A stretch of 33,992 bases of DNA. Origin: Cellulomonas rhizosphaerae (GTDB lineage Bacteria; Actinomycetota; Actinomycetes; Actinomycetales; Cellulomonadaceae). The position numbers and the translations under genes are program-made. The notes below the pieces were generated by a model. The model worked only from the letters and a program-made list of their open reading frames with translations. It ran no database searches and was not told where the DNA came from. The stretch lies in assembly GCF_003470205.1 (NCBI RefSeq), contig NZ_QWKP01000194.1:1-33992 (forward strand), read 5' to 3'. Numbering within the stretch: the first letter of the stretch is position 1; each line of letters begins with the position of its first letter. Positions 26,326-33,992 of the stretch are shown here, one piece after another.

Positions 26326-28101
26326 GTGCTGGTCGACCGGCGTCCGCAGCACGGCGATGAGTCCGGCTTCACCCTCATGGAGCTGCTCGTCGCGATGATG
26401 ATCATCGGCGGCGTCCTGCTGGGCCTGGCTGCCGTGCAGACCTCGGCGCTGGTCACGACGGCGCAGACACGCCAGCGCACGCTGGGCACCGCGGTCTCGA
26501 ACCAGGTCATGGAGCAGCTGCGCGCGCTGCCGTGGAACACGCTCAACAAGGGCCAGCGGATCGGCTTCGCTGCGGCAGCGGGCGGGGACGCGAACGTCGC
26601 AGGCGCGCGTCTGCGTCCCGTGGTCGGCGCGGCACACATCGACGAGGCGCTCGTCCAGAGCTCCGACCAGTCGACGACGATGGCGCCCCTCTCGGGGGCC
26701 GGTGGGACCAACCTCACGCGAACCGTGAACCCCGAGGCGCCAGGGATCGTGTTCACGTCGCGTGCCTACGTGTCCCGCGATGCGGCCGCTTCGGCAGCGC
26801 TCAACCTCACGGTGATCACGACGTGGCGTGCGAACCAGAAGGCCAAGCAGCAGTTCGTCCTGCTGCGGTCCGCGGCGTACGCACCGCAGGGCGGCTGCGG
26901 CGATCCGAACAACCAGCCCTACCTCGGTGCGTGCCAGGCACTGCTGTCCGCCAGCGCCGGTGGCACGGGACCTGAGATCACCGTGACCGCCGCTTTCGGG
27001 GGGATGGTCGGTGATCCGGCCGTCGACGGTACGACTCCGATTCTTCCGGGATCGACGGCCACGGTCGCGTCCCTGCGGGTCGGCAACACCGGCGTCGGGA
27101 TCGCCTCGCAGCAGTCGACGACCGTCGAGGCGAGCGCCCTGCATGCGGTGGGCACGCTGACGACGGCGTCCGACGCCGCGGCGACCTCGAGCACCGGCGG
27201 ATCGACGTCGTCGCTCGAGGCATCCAACGACATCGGCTCGGTCGGTGCTGCGCCGCCGAACCCCACGCCAGTCTCGTCGAACGGGCTGGCGTCCACGCTC
27301 GCCCTCGGGCAGGGCGATCTCACCATGGCGCTGGAGCCCGGGAACGCCGATCTCTCGACGGTGCGCGCCTCGACAGTCGCGTCCTGCGCGACGGGTATCG
27401 CCGCGGGGGAGCCGTGCGCATCGACCGATGCGAAGTCGAACGCACCGACTCGCGTGAGTTTCGGCGTCAAGAGTGCGACGTTCCAGGTCGCCAGCGTCGC
27501 GGCCTCGTCGACGACGTCGACCTTCGGTGGGCGCTTCACGACCACCCCGGGAGCGACCGCGATCGGCTGCACCTCGCTGACGGGCGCTGGATGCGTGGCC
27601 GCGGGCGTGTCCCGCGCTCTCGGCAACGTCGCGGTGGGCGGTGGCACGTGGTCCGGCGGCGCGGCGAGCAGCGGCCTGATCACTGTCACGGGGTACGCGG
27701 ACGGCACGCGCGTCGAGCGCGGCGCCGCGCAGACGGCCTCGGCACCCGTGACAACCCGGTCCGGGACGCTCAAGTACTGGAACGGCAGCTCCTACACGAC
27801 GATCGCTCTCGGCACGACGACGTCGAAGTCCGTCAGCACGGGCTCGGTGACCTGGTCGGGCGGTGGGTACACGGTGACCGCGGCCGGCAGCGTCCTGGTG
27901 ACGCCCTCCGCGTCGTCGGTGACCTCCGCCGCGACCGGGTGCACCGGCGAGGGATGCTCGTTGTCGTCGGAGACGGGCCTCGTGACGGTCTCGGTGCAGT
28001 ACCGGGTCGAGGGACATGGCGGCGTGCAGTCGTTCGTCGTCGCGACGACGCTCGGTGGGGCGCGTGCGTCGGCCGCGTACAAGGCGGCGCCCAGTGCATG
28101 A
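26326..28101 (+). CDS. Large PilV-like minor pilin with Ser/Thr/Gly/Ala-rich body (591 aa)
   Basis: A 14-residue leader is followed by G|FTLMELLVAMMIIGGVLLGLAAVQT, a textbook class III signal with Glu5. After the helical stalk comes a beta-rich region of about 500 residues, unusually high in Ser, Thr, Gly and Ala, with Cys pairs (GGCGDPNN...LGACQ, SCATGI...GEPCA, IGCTSLTGAGCV, TGCTGEGCS). The last part contains repeated strand-turn patterns. It looks like a stalked surface adhesin; the domain family is not recognised. I choose GTG at 26326 because GGGAGG (26316-26321) lies just upstream and the predicted promoter lies at 26236-26264. GTG at 26311 is an alternative. The stop overlaps the next start by 8 nt. 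Confidence 0.8.
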   Translation: MLVDRRPQHGDESGFTLMELLVAMMIIGGVLLGLAAVQTSALVTTAQTRQRTLGTAVSNQVMEQLRALPWNTLNKGQRIGFAAAAGGDANVAGARLRPVVGAAHIDEALVQSSDQSTTMAPLSGAGGTNLTRTVNPEAPGIVFTSRAYVSRDAAASAALNLTVITTWRANQKAKQQFVLLRSAAYAPQGGCGDPNNQPYLGACQALLSASAGGTGPEITVTAAFGGMVGDPAVDGTTPILPGSTATVASLRVGNTGVGIASQQSTTVEASALHAVGTLTTASDAAATSSTGGSTSSLEASNDIGSVGAAPPNPTPVSSNGLASTLALGQGDLTMALEPGNADLSTVRASTVASCATGIAAGEPCASTDAKSNAPTRVSFGVKSATFQVASVAASSTTSTFGGRFTTTPGATAIGCTSLTGAGCVAAGVSRALGNVAVGGGTWSGGAASSGLITVTGYADGTRVERGAAQTASAPVTTRSGTLKYWNGSSYTTIALGTTTSKSVSTGSVTWSGGGYTVTAAGSVLVTPSASSVTSAATGCTGEGCSLSSETGLVTVSVQYRVEGHGGVQSFVVATTLGGARASAAYKAAPSA

Positions 28102-28783
28102 GATCCTGCGCCGGGCGCGCGCCGCGCGGGAATCGGACGATCGCGGCTACACGCTCGTCGAGCTCATCGTCGTGATGTCGATCTTCGTCGGCCTGATGGC
28201 GATCGTCTTCGGGATCATGCTCCAGATGGCCCGCCAGACGAAGGACAACCTGGCACGGACCGAGGCCGCGGCCCAGGTCCGCATCAGTCTCATGCAGATC
28301 GATCGTCAGGTCCGCTCCGGCAACGTGATCTCGGACCCGAAGCAGGAGTCGAGCAGCGAGTCGGGTGCGGACAAGTACTACTCGCTGCGCGTCTACACGC
28401 AGACCGACGGCGTCTACCAGTGCGTTCAGTGGCGTGTGGTCTTCGCGACCGGCAACGACTTCGGCCGGCTCGAGTACAGGTCGTGGAAGCCGAGCTGGCA
28501 GGCGACCGGCGGCGTGGACGCATGGCGCGTCGTCGCTCGTGACATCGTGCGACCGGCCAAGGCTCTCGACAAGGCCGACCCCACGACGTGGCCCCCGTTC
28601 TTCGTCGAGGACAACCAGGCCGAGACCTCGTCGAACGCGCAGACCATCCGCGTGACCCTGCGCGTGAAGGACCCTGACCAGAGCGAGGGCTCGAAGCCGG
28701 CGACCGTCACGTCGACGCTCACGGGCCGCAACACGATCTTCGGCTACCCGGCTGACACCTGCAGCCCCGTCCCGGCGCCCTGA
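28094..28783 (+). CDS. PilW-like minor pilin (229 aa)
   Basis: An 18-residue Arg-rich leader is followed by G|YTLVELIVVMSIFVGLMAIVFGIML with Glu5. The stalk (RTEAAAQVRISLMQIDRQVRSGNVI) is a typical PilW/GspJ-like pseudopilin segment with IDRQVRS. The remainder is a moderate-size globular domain ending with FGYPADTCSPVPAP. The start is GTG at 28094, since no in-frame ATG lies nearby; it overlaps the previous gene's stop (28099-28101). The next gene starts 13 nt later behind a strong AGGAGG. It occupies the W position in the second V-W-X triad, parallel to the gene at 23435. Confidence 0.8.
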   Translation: MHEILRRARAARESDDRGYTLVELIVVMSIFVGLMAIVFGIMLQMARQTKDNLARTEAAAQVRISLMQIDRQVRSGNVISDPKQESSSESGADKYYSLRVYTQTDGVYQCVQWRVVFATGNDFGRLEYRSWKPSWQATGGVDAWRVVARDIVRPAKALDKADPTTWPPFFVEDNQAETSSNAQTIRVTLRVKDPDQSEGSKPATVTSTLTGRNTIFGYPADTCSPVPAP

Positions 28784-28796
28784 CCAGGAGGTTCCC

Positions 28797-30380
28797 ATGC
28801 GAGCAATGATCCGACGGCGCCTTGCGACTGCGGGCGACGAGCGCGGCAGCGTGCTGGTCGCGGCCGTGGCGGTCGCCATCATCGGCGCGATGCTCGCCGT
28901 TCTCGTGGTGGCGAACGTCATCGCCGCGTCGCGCGCGTCCGGTGTGGATCGCGCCCGGTCGACCGAGGTGCACGCCGCTGAGGGGCTCGTCGACGACGTC
29001 TACCTGAAGCTCGAGACGACCACCCCCTGCCGGTACCCGGCGACTGGGACCGCGCAGGCGGGGTCTTCGCCCTCCCTGGTCACGGGGAGCGCGACGATCA
29101 CCTACTACGACAAGACCGGCGCGAAGCTGGCCTGCGCGTCGGGGAAGGTCACAGGCGCGCCGACGACGGCCGTCGTCACGTCGACCGCGCAGGGGGACGA
29201 CGGCCGCTCGCGGACCATGCAGTCCAAGATCGTCCTGACGCCGAGCGTGGTCTCGGGCCGCGGCTCGGCGATCTTCGCCGCCAACAGCATCATGACCACG
29301 AACGCGTTCACGGTCTCGACCACGTTGCCCAACGAGAAGGCGGACGTCTGGGTCGACTCCGGGAACGTCGACTGCAACTCCGGCGTCAAGATCGACGGCA
29401 GCCTGATCGTCGCGAACGGGGGCGTGCGGATGTCGGGGGCGTGCCGAGTGGTCGGCGACCTGTGGAGCAAGAACGCCGTCGAGATCTCCCAGGCGCAGAG
29501 TGCGGGACTGGCGAGCGTCGGCGGCTCGCTGTACGCAACGGCGAATGCCGCCATGAACTCGGGCGTGACGATCGGCAAGGACATCATGCTCACGGGCTCC
29601 CTGACGACGTGGGGCGGTCCGAGCTCGATCCAGGTCGGTGGCGTCACGAGGACCGGCCTCGCCGCTTCCCAGATCCCGGTGTACGTACCGCGGGGCTTGC
29701 CCGAGGTCCTCTACCGCCCCCAGGACTGGGCGGGTTTCGTGACCTCGGGTGACCGCGCGGCCGCGTACCAGCAGTGGGTGCGGACGAACGCTGCGGCCAA
29801 CAACGCCGAGTCGTGGGCGGCCTCGCGGGCCACCACGGGCAGCACCCAGCTCCAGTGCTCCGTCGCCGGCGCGAGCTACGACCTCAAGGGCCCCCTCGTG
29901 GGGCCGACGGTGCCCACCCTCTTCGACACGCGCTACTGCAACCAGACGACCTTCCAGAACGGGGTCAACCTGCAGCTCCAGGCCGACCTGGTGATCTTCG
30001 CGAAGGACTTCTACTCGACCGGCAACTTCTCGGTGACGTCGAAGGACGGCAAGGAGCACCGGTTGTGGATCATCGTGCCTGACCCCAACCCGAACGGCAT
30101 CGCCGAGTGCACCGGAGGGATCGGGAACATCAAGGGTGACTCGGGCAGCCTCGCGGTCTCGCCCATCACGATCTTCCTGTACACCCCGTGCACGATCGAC
30201 ACGAACAACTCCACGAACCTGGCCGGCCAGCTCTACGGTGGCACCGTCAACCTGCGCAACGCTCTGACGGTCAACTACGTGCCGATCGGGATTCCCGGCG
30301 TCGACCTGCCTTCAACCGCGCAGACCACTGCCGGATACCGCGTGGACGTCGTGTACAAGCGCGAGATCGGAACCCCCTGA
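28797..30380 (+). CDS. PilX-like minor pilin / surface protein (527 aa)
   Basis: The N-terminus RG|SVLVAAVAVAIIGAMLAVLVVANVI lacks Glu5, like the PilX-like gene at 24205, and follows a 17-residue basic leader. A helical stalk (HAAEGLVDDVYLKLE) leads into a long region with beta-helix-like repeats (VKIDGSLIVANGGVRMSGACRVVGDLWSKNAVEI, read here only as a pattern) resembling those in polymer-forming or repetitive surface proteins. The C-terminal part ITIFLYTPCTIDTN...NLAGQLYGGTVNLRNALTV looks like a separate conserved beta domain. AGGAGG (28786-28791) gives a strong ribosome binding site for ATG 28797. pilD follows after 4 nt. Likely role: tip complex or adhesin. The fold is inferred. Confidence 0.8.
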   Translation: MRAMIRRRLATAGDERGSVLVAAVAVAIIGAMLAVLVVANVIAASRASGVDRARSTEVHAAEGLVDDVYLKLETTTPCRYPATGTAQAGSSPSLVTGSATITYYDKTGAKLACASGKVTGAPTTAVVTSTAQGDDGRSRTMQSKIVLTPSVVSGRGSAIFAANSIMTTNAFTVSTTLPNEKADVWVDSGNVDCNSGVKIDGSLIVANGGVRMSGACRVVGDLWSKNAVEISQAQSAGLASVGGSLYATANAAMNSGVTIGKDIMLTGSLTTWGGPSSIQVGGVTRTGLAASQIPVYVPRGLPEVLYRPQDWAGFVTSGDRAAAYQQWVRTNAAANNAESWAASRATTGSTQLQCSVAGASYDLKGPLVGPTVPTLFDTRYCNQTTFQNGVNLQLQADLVIFAKDFYSTGNFSVTSKDGKEHRLWIIVPDPNPNGIAECTGGIGNIKGDSGSLAVSPITIFLYTPCTIDTNNSTNLAGQLYGGTVNLRNALTVNYVPIGIPGVDLPSTAQTTAGYRVDVVYKREIGTP

Positions 30381-30384
30381 GCTC

Positions 30385-31170
30385 ATGAACGCCGCACTCG
30401 CTGCGCTGGCCGGCATCGTCGGCCTGGCCGTCGGCTCGTTCCTCAACGTCGTGGTGTGGCGGGTCCCGCGGGGTGAGTCCGTCGTCCACCCTCCGTCCGC
30501 CTGTCCTCGCTGTGGGCACGGGATCAGGCGCCGGGACAACATCCCGGTCGTCTCGTGGCTCGTGCTCCGGGGGAGGTGCCGCGACTGCGGCGAGCCGATC
30601 TCGGCGCGTTACCCGCTGGTGGAGCTCGCGACCGGTGTCCTGTTCGCCCTCACGGCCCTGTGGGCGGGAGCCTCATGGGTGCTTCCCGCGCTGCTGTACC
30701 TCGCGGCCATCGGCGTCGCCCTCACGCTCATCGACGTGGACACGCACCGGTTGCCCAACGCGATCGTCCTGCCGTCGTACCCGGTGGCGCTTGCACTTCT
30801 CGTGCTGGCCAGCTGGAACCCCGGTGGAGCGTCCGACTGGGGTGCGCTGGTGCGCGCGCTCATCGGCTGTGCCGCTCTGTACGCGATCTACTTCGTGACC
30901 GTGCTCGTGTACCCCGCGGGCATGGGTTTCGGCGACGTGAAGCTCGCGGGCGTCCTGGGTCTGTACCTGGGCTGGTTCGGCTGGGGCGCGCTCGTGCTCG
31001 GGTGGTTCGCCGCTTTCCTGCTCGGCGGCCTGTACTCGATCGGCCTGCTCCTCCTGCGGCGCGCCGGGCGCCGGTCGGGTATCCCGTTCGGGCCATGGAT
31101 GCTGCTCGGCGCGGCCTGCGGGATCGTCCTGGGCGAGCGAATCTGGTCGGCCTACCTCGGCGCACTCTGA
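30385..31170 (+). CDS. pilD: Prepilin peptidase / N-methyltransferase PilD
   Basis: PilD cleaves the leader after the conserved Gly of each prepilin and methylates the new N-terminus. The 261-residue protein has the cytosolic N-terminal methylase part with an intact zinc tetracysteine (C40-X2-C43 ... C65-X2-C68) and the two catalytic Asp residues of type IV prepilin peptidases: Asp117 in LIDVDTHRLPN and Asp184 in GMGFGDVKL. About six to seven further membrane helices follow. The start ATG lies 4 nt after the previous stop, so it shares the second minor-pilin transcript. It would process pilA and all six minor pilins here. Confidence 0.95.
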   Translation: MNAALAALAGIVGLAVGSFLNVVVWRVPRGESVVHPPSACPRCGHGIRRRDNIPVVSWLVLRGRCRDCGEPISARYPLVELATGVLFALTALWAGASWVLPALLYLAAIGVALTLIDVDTHRLPNAIVLPSYPVALALLVLASWNPGGASDWGALVRALIGCAALYAIYFVTVLVYPAGMGFGDVKLAGVLGLYLGWFGWGALVLGWFAAFLLGGLYSIGLLLLRRAGRRSGIPFGPWMLLGAACGIVLGERIWSAYLGAL

Positions 31171-31229
31171 CCTGCGCGGGAGCGCTCCAGGGACCGTGAG
31201 GTGATCCGCCGATCAGGTGGCGAATCCAC

Positions 31230-31258
31230 CTCAAGTCGGGAGCGGTCGCACCCGATAG
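31230..31258 (+). promoter_or_regulatory. Sigma-28-like promoter of pilMNO
   Basis: CTCAAG (31230-31235, continuing TCGGG) and CCCGATAG (31251-31258) are separated by 15 nt. A dyad TGATC-cgcc-GATCA (31202-31215) and a hairpin AGGTGG/CCACCT (31215-31231) lie just upstream and touch the -35. The leader to GTG 31315 is about 50 nt. Confidence 0.7.
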
Positions 31259-31314
31259 GTCAGGAAGAAACCGCTCGCGTCCGGATAACCCGCGTTCTGC
31301 ATGAAGGGACACTC

Positions 31315-32379
31315 GTGGCCAACACACGTGTCATCGGCCTCGACATCGGCACGTCCGCGGTCCGCGCGGCCGAGCTCGAGTTCGGAGCCGGTGGGCCTCA
31401 GGGCAAGAACCCGCCCACACTCGTCAGGTTCGGCGAGGTGCCCGTGCCGCTCGGTGCTGTCCGCGACGGCGAGGTGGTGCAGCCGGAGAGCGTGGCGAAC
31501 GCGCTGCGGCAGCTCTGGTCGCAGGCCAAGTTCGAGTCGAAAGACGTGGTCCTTGGCGTCGGCAACCAGCGCGTGCTCGTGCGCGAGCTCGAGGTTCCCT
31601 GGATGCCGGTCGCGCAGATCAAGGAGTCGCTTCCCTACCAGGTGGGAGAGATGCTCCCGATGGCGGTCGATGACGCCCTCCTCGACTTCTATCCGACGGG
31701 CGAGGTGGACAGCCCCTCGGGACGTCTGGCGCGAGGCATGCTCGTCGCCGCACAGCGTGACACCGTCACCGCCAACGTCCTGGCGGTCGAAGCAGCCGGT
31801 CTGCACCCGCAGATGGTCGACCTCAACGGATTCGCGCTGATGCGCGCGCTCGCGCGCGGTGACCTTGCCAACGCGACGGCGGCGTTCGTCGACATCGGCG
31901 CGACGATCACGACCGTCGTCGTCGCGTCGCGTGGCGTGCCGCGGCTCGTGCGCACGCTTCCCTCGGGCGGGCAGCACGTGACCAACGCCCTGGCGACGGC
32001 TCGCAGCATCTCCGGCCCCGAGGCCGAGGCCATGAAGCGCGAGATCGGCATCGGTTTCGCCGTGACGCCCGACCGCCAGGACGCCGCGGACGCGGTTGCC
32101 CACATCGCACGTGCGCTCGTCGAGTCCATCCGCAACACGTTCGTCTACTACGCGGGGAACAACCCGGGCGCCGGCATCGACGTCGTGGTGCTCTCTGGTG
32201 GTGGCTCGCACCTGCCTGGTCTCGGCCAGTACCTGTCGAGCGCGAGTCGTCTGCCGGTGACCCTTGCGGACCCCCTCGCGGGCCTGCGCACCGCCAAGAC
32301 CGCGCGTCGCGACCAGCTCACCGGGCGCGAGTCGTGCGTGGCCCTCCCCATCGGACTCGCCTACGGAGTTGCCGCATGA
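31315..32379 (+). CDS. pilM: Type IV pilus assembly protein PilM (actin-like ATPase)
   Basis: PilM is a cytoplasmic actin-like protein that binds the N-terminus of PilN and links the alignment complex to the ATPase. The 354-residue product has the phosphate-1 loop (VIGLDIGTSAVRAAEL), a phosphate-2 motif (AAFVDIGATITTVVV), the PilM-typical VRELEVPWMPVAQIKESLPYQVGEMLPM segment, and an adenosine-type motif VVVLSGGGSHLPGL. GTG at 31315 is chosen because GAAGGGA (31303-31309) lies 5 nt upstream; an in-frame ATG at 31201 lies before the predicted promoter. Its stop overlaps the pilN ATG in ATGA. Confidence 0.93.
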   Translation: MANTRVIGLDIGTSAVRAAELEFGAGGPQGKNPPTLVRFGEVPVPLGAVRDGEVVQPESVANALRQLWSQAKFESKDVVLGVGNQRVLVRELEVPWMPVAQIKESLPYQVGEMLPMAVDDALLDFYPTGEVDSPSGRLARGMLVAAQRDTVTANVLAVEAAGLHPQMVDLNGFALMRALARGDLANATAAFVDIGATITTVVVASRGVPRLVRTLPSGGQHVTNALATARSISGPEAEAMKREIGIGFAVTPDRQDAADAVAHIARALVESIRNTFVYYAGNNPGAGIDVVVLSGGGSHLPGLGQYLSSASRLPVTLADPLAGLRTAKTARRDQLTGRESCVALPIGLAYGVAA

Positions 32380-33143
32380 GTGCCCTGCTGGAGCGTCCCC
32401 GCGCGAAGGGCAAGGGAGGTTCGGCGACGATCGTCGGCGCAACCCTGCCCCAGGTGAATCTGCTCCCCCCCGAGGTCTGGGCCGCGCGCGGCCTGCGCCG
32501 GACCAAGCGGATGCTGGCGTTCGTGCTGCTGGGCACGCTCGCGCTCTGCGCACTGGCGTGGATGTTCTCCCTGTTCGACGCGGGTCAGGCGCAGTCGGAC
32601 CTCGACGCCGCCGAGGCGGACACGGCGCGCGTCCAGGCGCAGCTGCACGACCCCAAGTACGCGGAGGTGCCCCTCGTGCTCGGCGCGCTGGACGCCAACC
32701 GCACGGCGCTCCCCATGGCGATGGCCACGGACGTGGACTGGTCGGCGTACGTCAACGCCATCGCCGCCGTGCTGCCCGAGGGGGCGAGCATCGACGCGTT
32801 CACGGTCACCTACGCGACCCCGATGTCGGGCCCCGTTGACCCGACCGACCCGCTGCAGGGACCGAGCCTCGGCCAGATCGCCTTCACCGGCCGGTCCGTC
32901 ACGGTGCCCGACACCGCTGCCTGGCTCAAGGCGCTCAACTCGGTCCCTGGCTTCGAGGACGCCTGGCTGGACTCCGCCGCGGTCACGGGCGACGAGGACA
33001 ACGGCGAGTACTACGCCTTCTCGTCGACCGTCCAGGTTTCGGACGAGGCACTGACCCACAGGTTCGACCCCAAGGACGCGACGGCGAAGACCGACGACAA
33101 GGCGACGGACAAGTCCGCCACCGACGAAAGCACGGAGGACTGA
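32376..33143 (+). CDS. pilN: Type IV pilus assembly protein PilN-like
   Basis: The cytoplasmic N-terminus carries the PilM-binding signature VNLLPPEV (about residues 28-35), after a short basic tail. One membrane segment (RMLAFVLLGTLALCALAWMFSLF) follows, then a coiled coil (about 75-105; DAAEADTARVQAQL) and a C-terminal ferredoxin-like domain (AYVNAIAAVLPEGASIDAFTV), as in PilN. The tail (about 230-255) is highly charged with Asp/Lys/Thr repeats, which is not part of the conserved fold. The frame is open upstream, but ATG at 32376 overlaps the pilM stop and gives the expected INLLP-near start. PilO starts one base after its stop. Confidence 0.88.
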   Translation: MSALLERPRAKGKGGSATIVGATLPQVNLLPPEVWAARGLRRTKRMLAFVLLGTLALCALAWMFSLFDAGQAQSDLDAAEADTARVQAQLHDPKYAEVPLVLGALDANRTALPMAMATDVDWSAYVNAIAAVLPEGASIDAFTVTYATPMSGPVDPTDPLQGPSLGQIAFTGRSVTVPDTAAWLKALNSVPGFEDAWLDSAAVTGDEDNGEYYAFSSTVQVSDEALTHRFDPKDATAKTDDKATDKSATDESTED

Positions 33144-33144
33144 C

Positions 33145-33933
33145 GTGGGCGGCAGCAAGAAGCGCACCTGGATCGGCGGCACGGCGTTCATCGCCGTCGT
33201 GGTCGCCGTGGCGACGTGGTTCCTGCTCGTCTCGCCGAACCTTGCCGAGGCGTCCGAGCGGCGAGCGTCGGCCGAGGACACGCGGGCGTTCAACGACGTG
33301 CTCGACCTCAAGCTCGCCAAGCTCAAGTCGGACTTCGGCAAGCTCGACGACTACAAGTCAGAGCTTGCGGCTGCCGAGAAGAAGATTCCGCCATCGGCGA
33401 AGCTCGAGACCTACCTCGACGGGCTGGACTCGATCGCTGTCAAGCGCGACGTCACGATCACCTCGGTCACCGCCGGCACGCCCGAGACGTTCGTGCTCCC
33501 GAAGGTCAAGGAGCCGACGCCCGCGGCGACCGAGTCGGCGGATGGGTCCGACGCGACGGACGACTCGTCGGACACCTCCTCGTCCGAGGAGAAGGACAAG
33601 GGTCCGAAGGTGCCCACCGGTCTCACCGCCGTCCCCGTCTCGGTCACGGTGCTCGGGACCTACGAGAACACGATGGCCTTCCTGGATGACGTGCACCAGA
33701 GGAATGCGCGGGTGTTCCTCGTCTCGGCACTGACGGGCACCTCGCAGAAGGAGTCCGACGGAAGCGCGGGCAAGCCGGCTACCTCGGACGGTGACCAGGA
33801 GCTCGTGATCACCGGATACATCTACGTCCTGCCGAACGGACTGGCGGCGGCCGCGAGCGAGGACCCTGAGGGCCCCGTCAAGCTCCCGTCCAACCCTGGG
33901 AAGAACCCGCTGGTCCCCGTCCAGGGAGGCTGA
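33145..33933 (+). CDS. pilO: Type IV pilus assembly protein PilO-like
   Basis: A short basic N-terminus, one membrane segment (IGGTAFIAVVVAVATWFLLVSP), a coiled coil (about 28-78) and a C-terminal domain with VPVSVTVLGTYENTMAFLDDVHQ match the layout of PilO, which dimerises with PilN in the membrane. A linker of about 40 residues, rich in Ser, Asp, Glu and Lys (about 128-155), is inserted before the last part. GTG at 33145 lies one base after the pilN stop. The usual next genes in diderms, pilP and pilQ, are not visible, and a terminator-like hairpin follows. Confidence 0.85.
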   Translation: MGGSKKRTWIGGTAFIAVVVAVATWFLLVSPNLAEASERRASAEDTRAFNDVLDLKLAKLKSDFGKLDDYKSELAAAEKKIPPSAKLETYLDGLDSIAVKRDVTITSVTAGTPETFVLPKVKEPTPAATESADGSDATDDSSDTSSSEEKDKGPKVPTGLTAVPVSVTVLGTYENTMAFLDDVHQRNARVFLVSALTGTSQKESDGSAGKPATSDGDQELVITGYIYVLPNGLAAAASEDPEGPVKLPSNPGKNPLVPVQGG

Positions 33934-33964
33934 CGGCTGTCGCGGTACTGACGCGAGCGCGGGC

Positions 33965-33992
33965 GCCCGCGGTGTGGACTCACACCGCGGGC
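33965..33992 (+). terminator. Terminator-like hairpin after pilO (runs to window edge)
   Basis: GCCCGCGGTGTG (33965-33976) is perfectly complementary to 33981-33992 with a 4-nt GACT loop. It begins 32 nt after the pilO stop and probably ends the pilMNO transcript. Any tail lies outside the window. Confidence 0.8.

Overview
The window is high-GC DNA with GTG/ATG starts, many short overlaps between genes, leaderless-type promoters and a monoderm gene set. The radical SAM and AspRS proteins look closest to actinobacterial homologues. I infer an actinobacterium of the Micrococcales, Cellulomonas-like. That placement rests on protein resemblance and gene order, not on a database search.

Left part (1-16.6 kb) is mostly housekeeping. 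In order: the 3' end of a secreted protein; an Rv2578c-type radical SAM gene under a near-consensus SOS (LexA) box; a conserved hypothetical gene; a lipoprotein translationally coupled to a second secreted protein that shares its C-terminus with the first partial gene; aspS; on the minus strand a small membrane protein and an MMPL transporter; rarA; rpsD behind a structured leader; two small membrane proteins; alaS; ruvX; mltG; and aroE. From the DUF948-type gene to aroE the genes are tightly packed and probably form one transcription unit.

Right part (16.6-34 kb) is a complete inner-membrane type IV pilus (T4P) locus, all on the plus strand. It encodes the extension ATPase PilB, the retraction ATPase PilT, platform protein PilC, major pilin PilA, two successive triads of minor pilins, prepilin peptidase PilD, and the PilM-PilN-PilO alignment proteins. 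No secretin (PilQ) or PilP is visible, as expected for a cell with one membrane. PilD would process the pilins, PilB/PilT acting on PilC would extend and retract the fibre, PilMNO would link the ATPase to the pilins, and the minor pilins, several very large, would form tip or adhesive complexes.

The most striking observation is regulatory. The upstream regions of pilB, pilT, pilA, the second minor-pilin operon and pilM each carry the same bipartite element: a CTCA(A/G/T)G box, exactly 15 nt, then a box close to GCCGATGA. A sixth, weaker copy precedes the first minor-pilin operon. This resembles promoters of the FliA/WhiG (sigma-28) class. It implies that the whole pilus locus is one regulon under an alternative, motility/development-type sigma factor. 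PilB also starts with two GspE-N/MshEN-like repeats, so c-di-GMP control of pilus extension is a second plausible layer.
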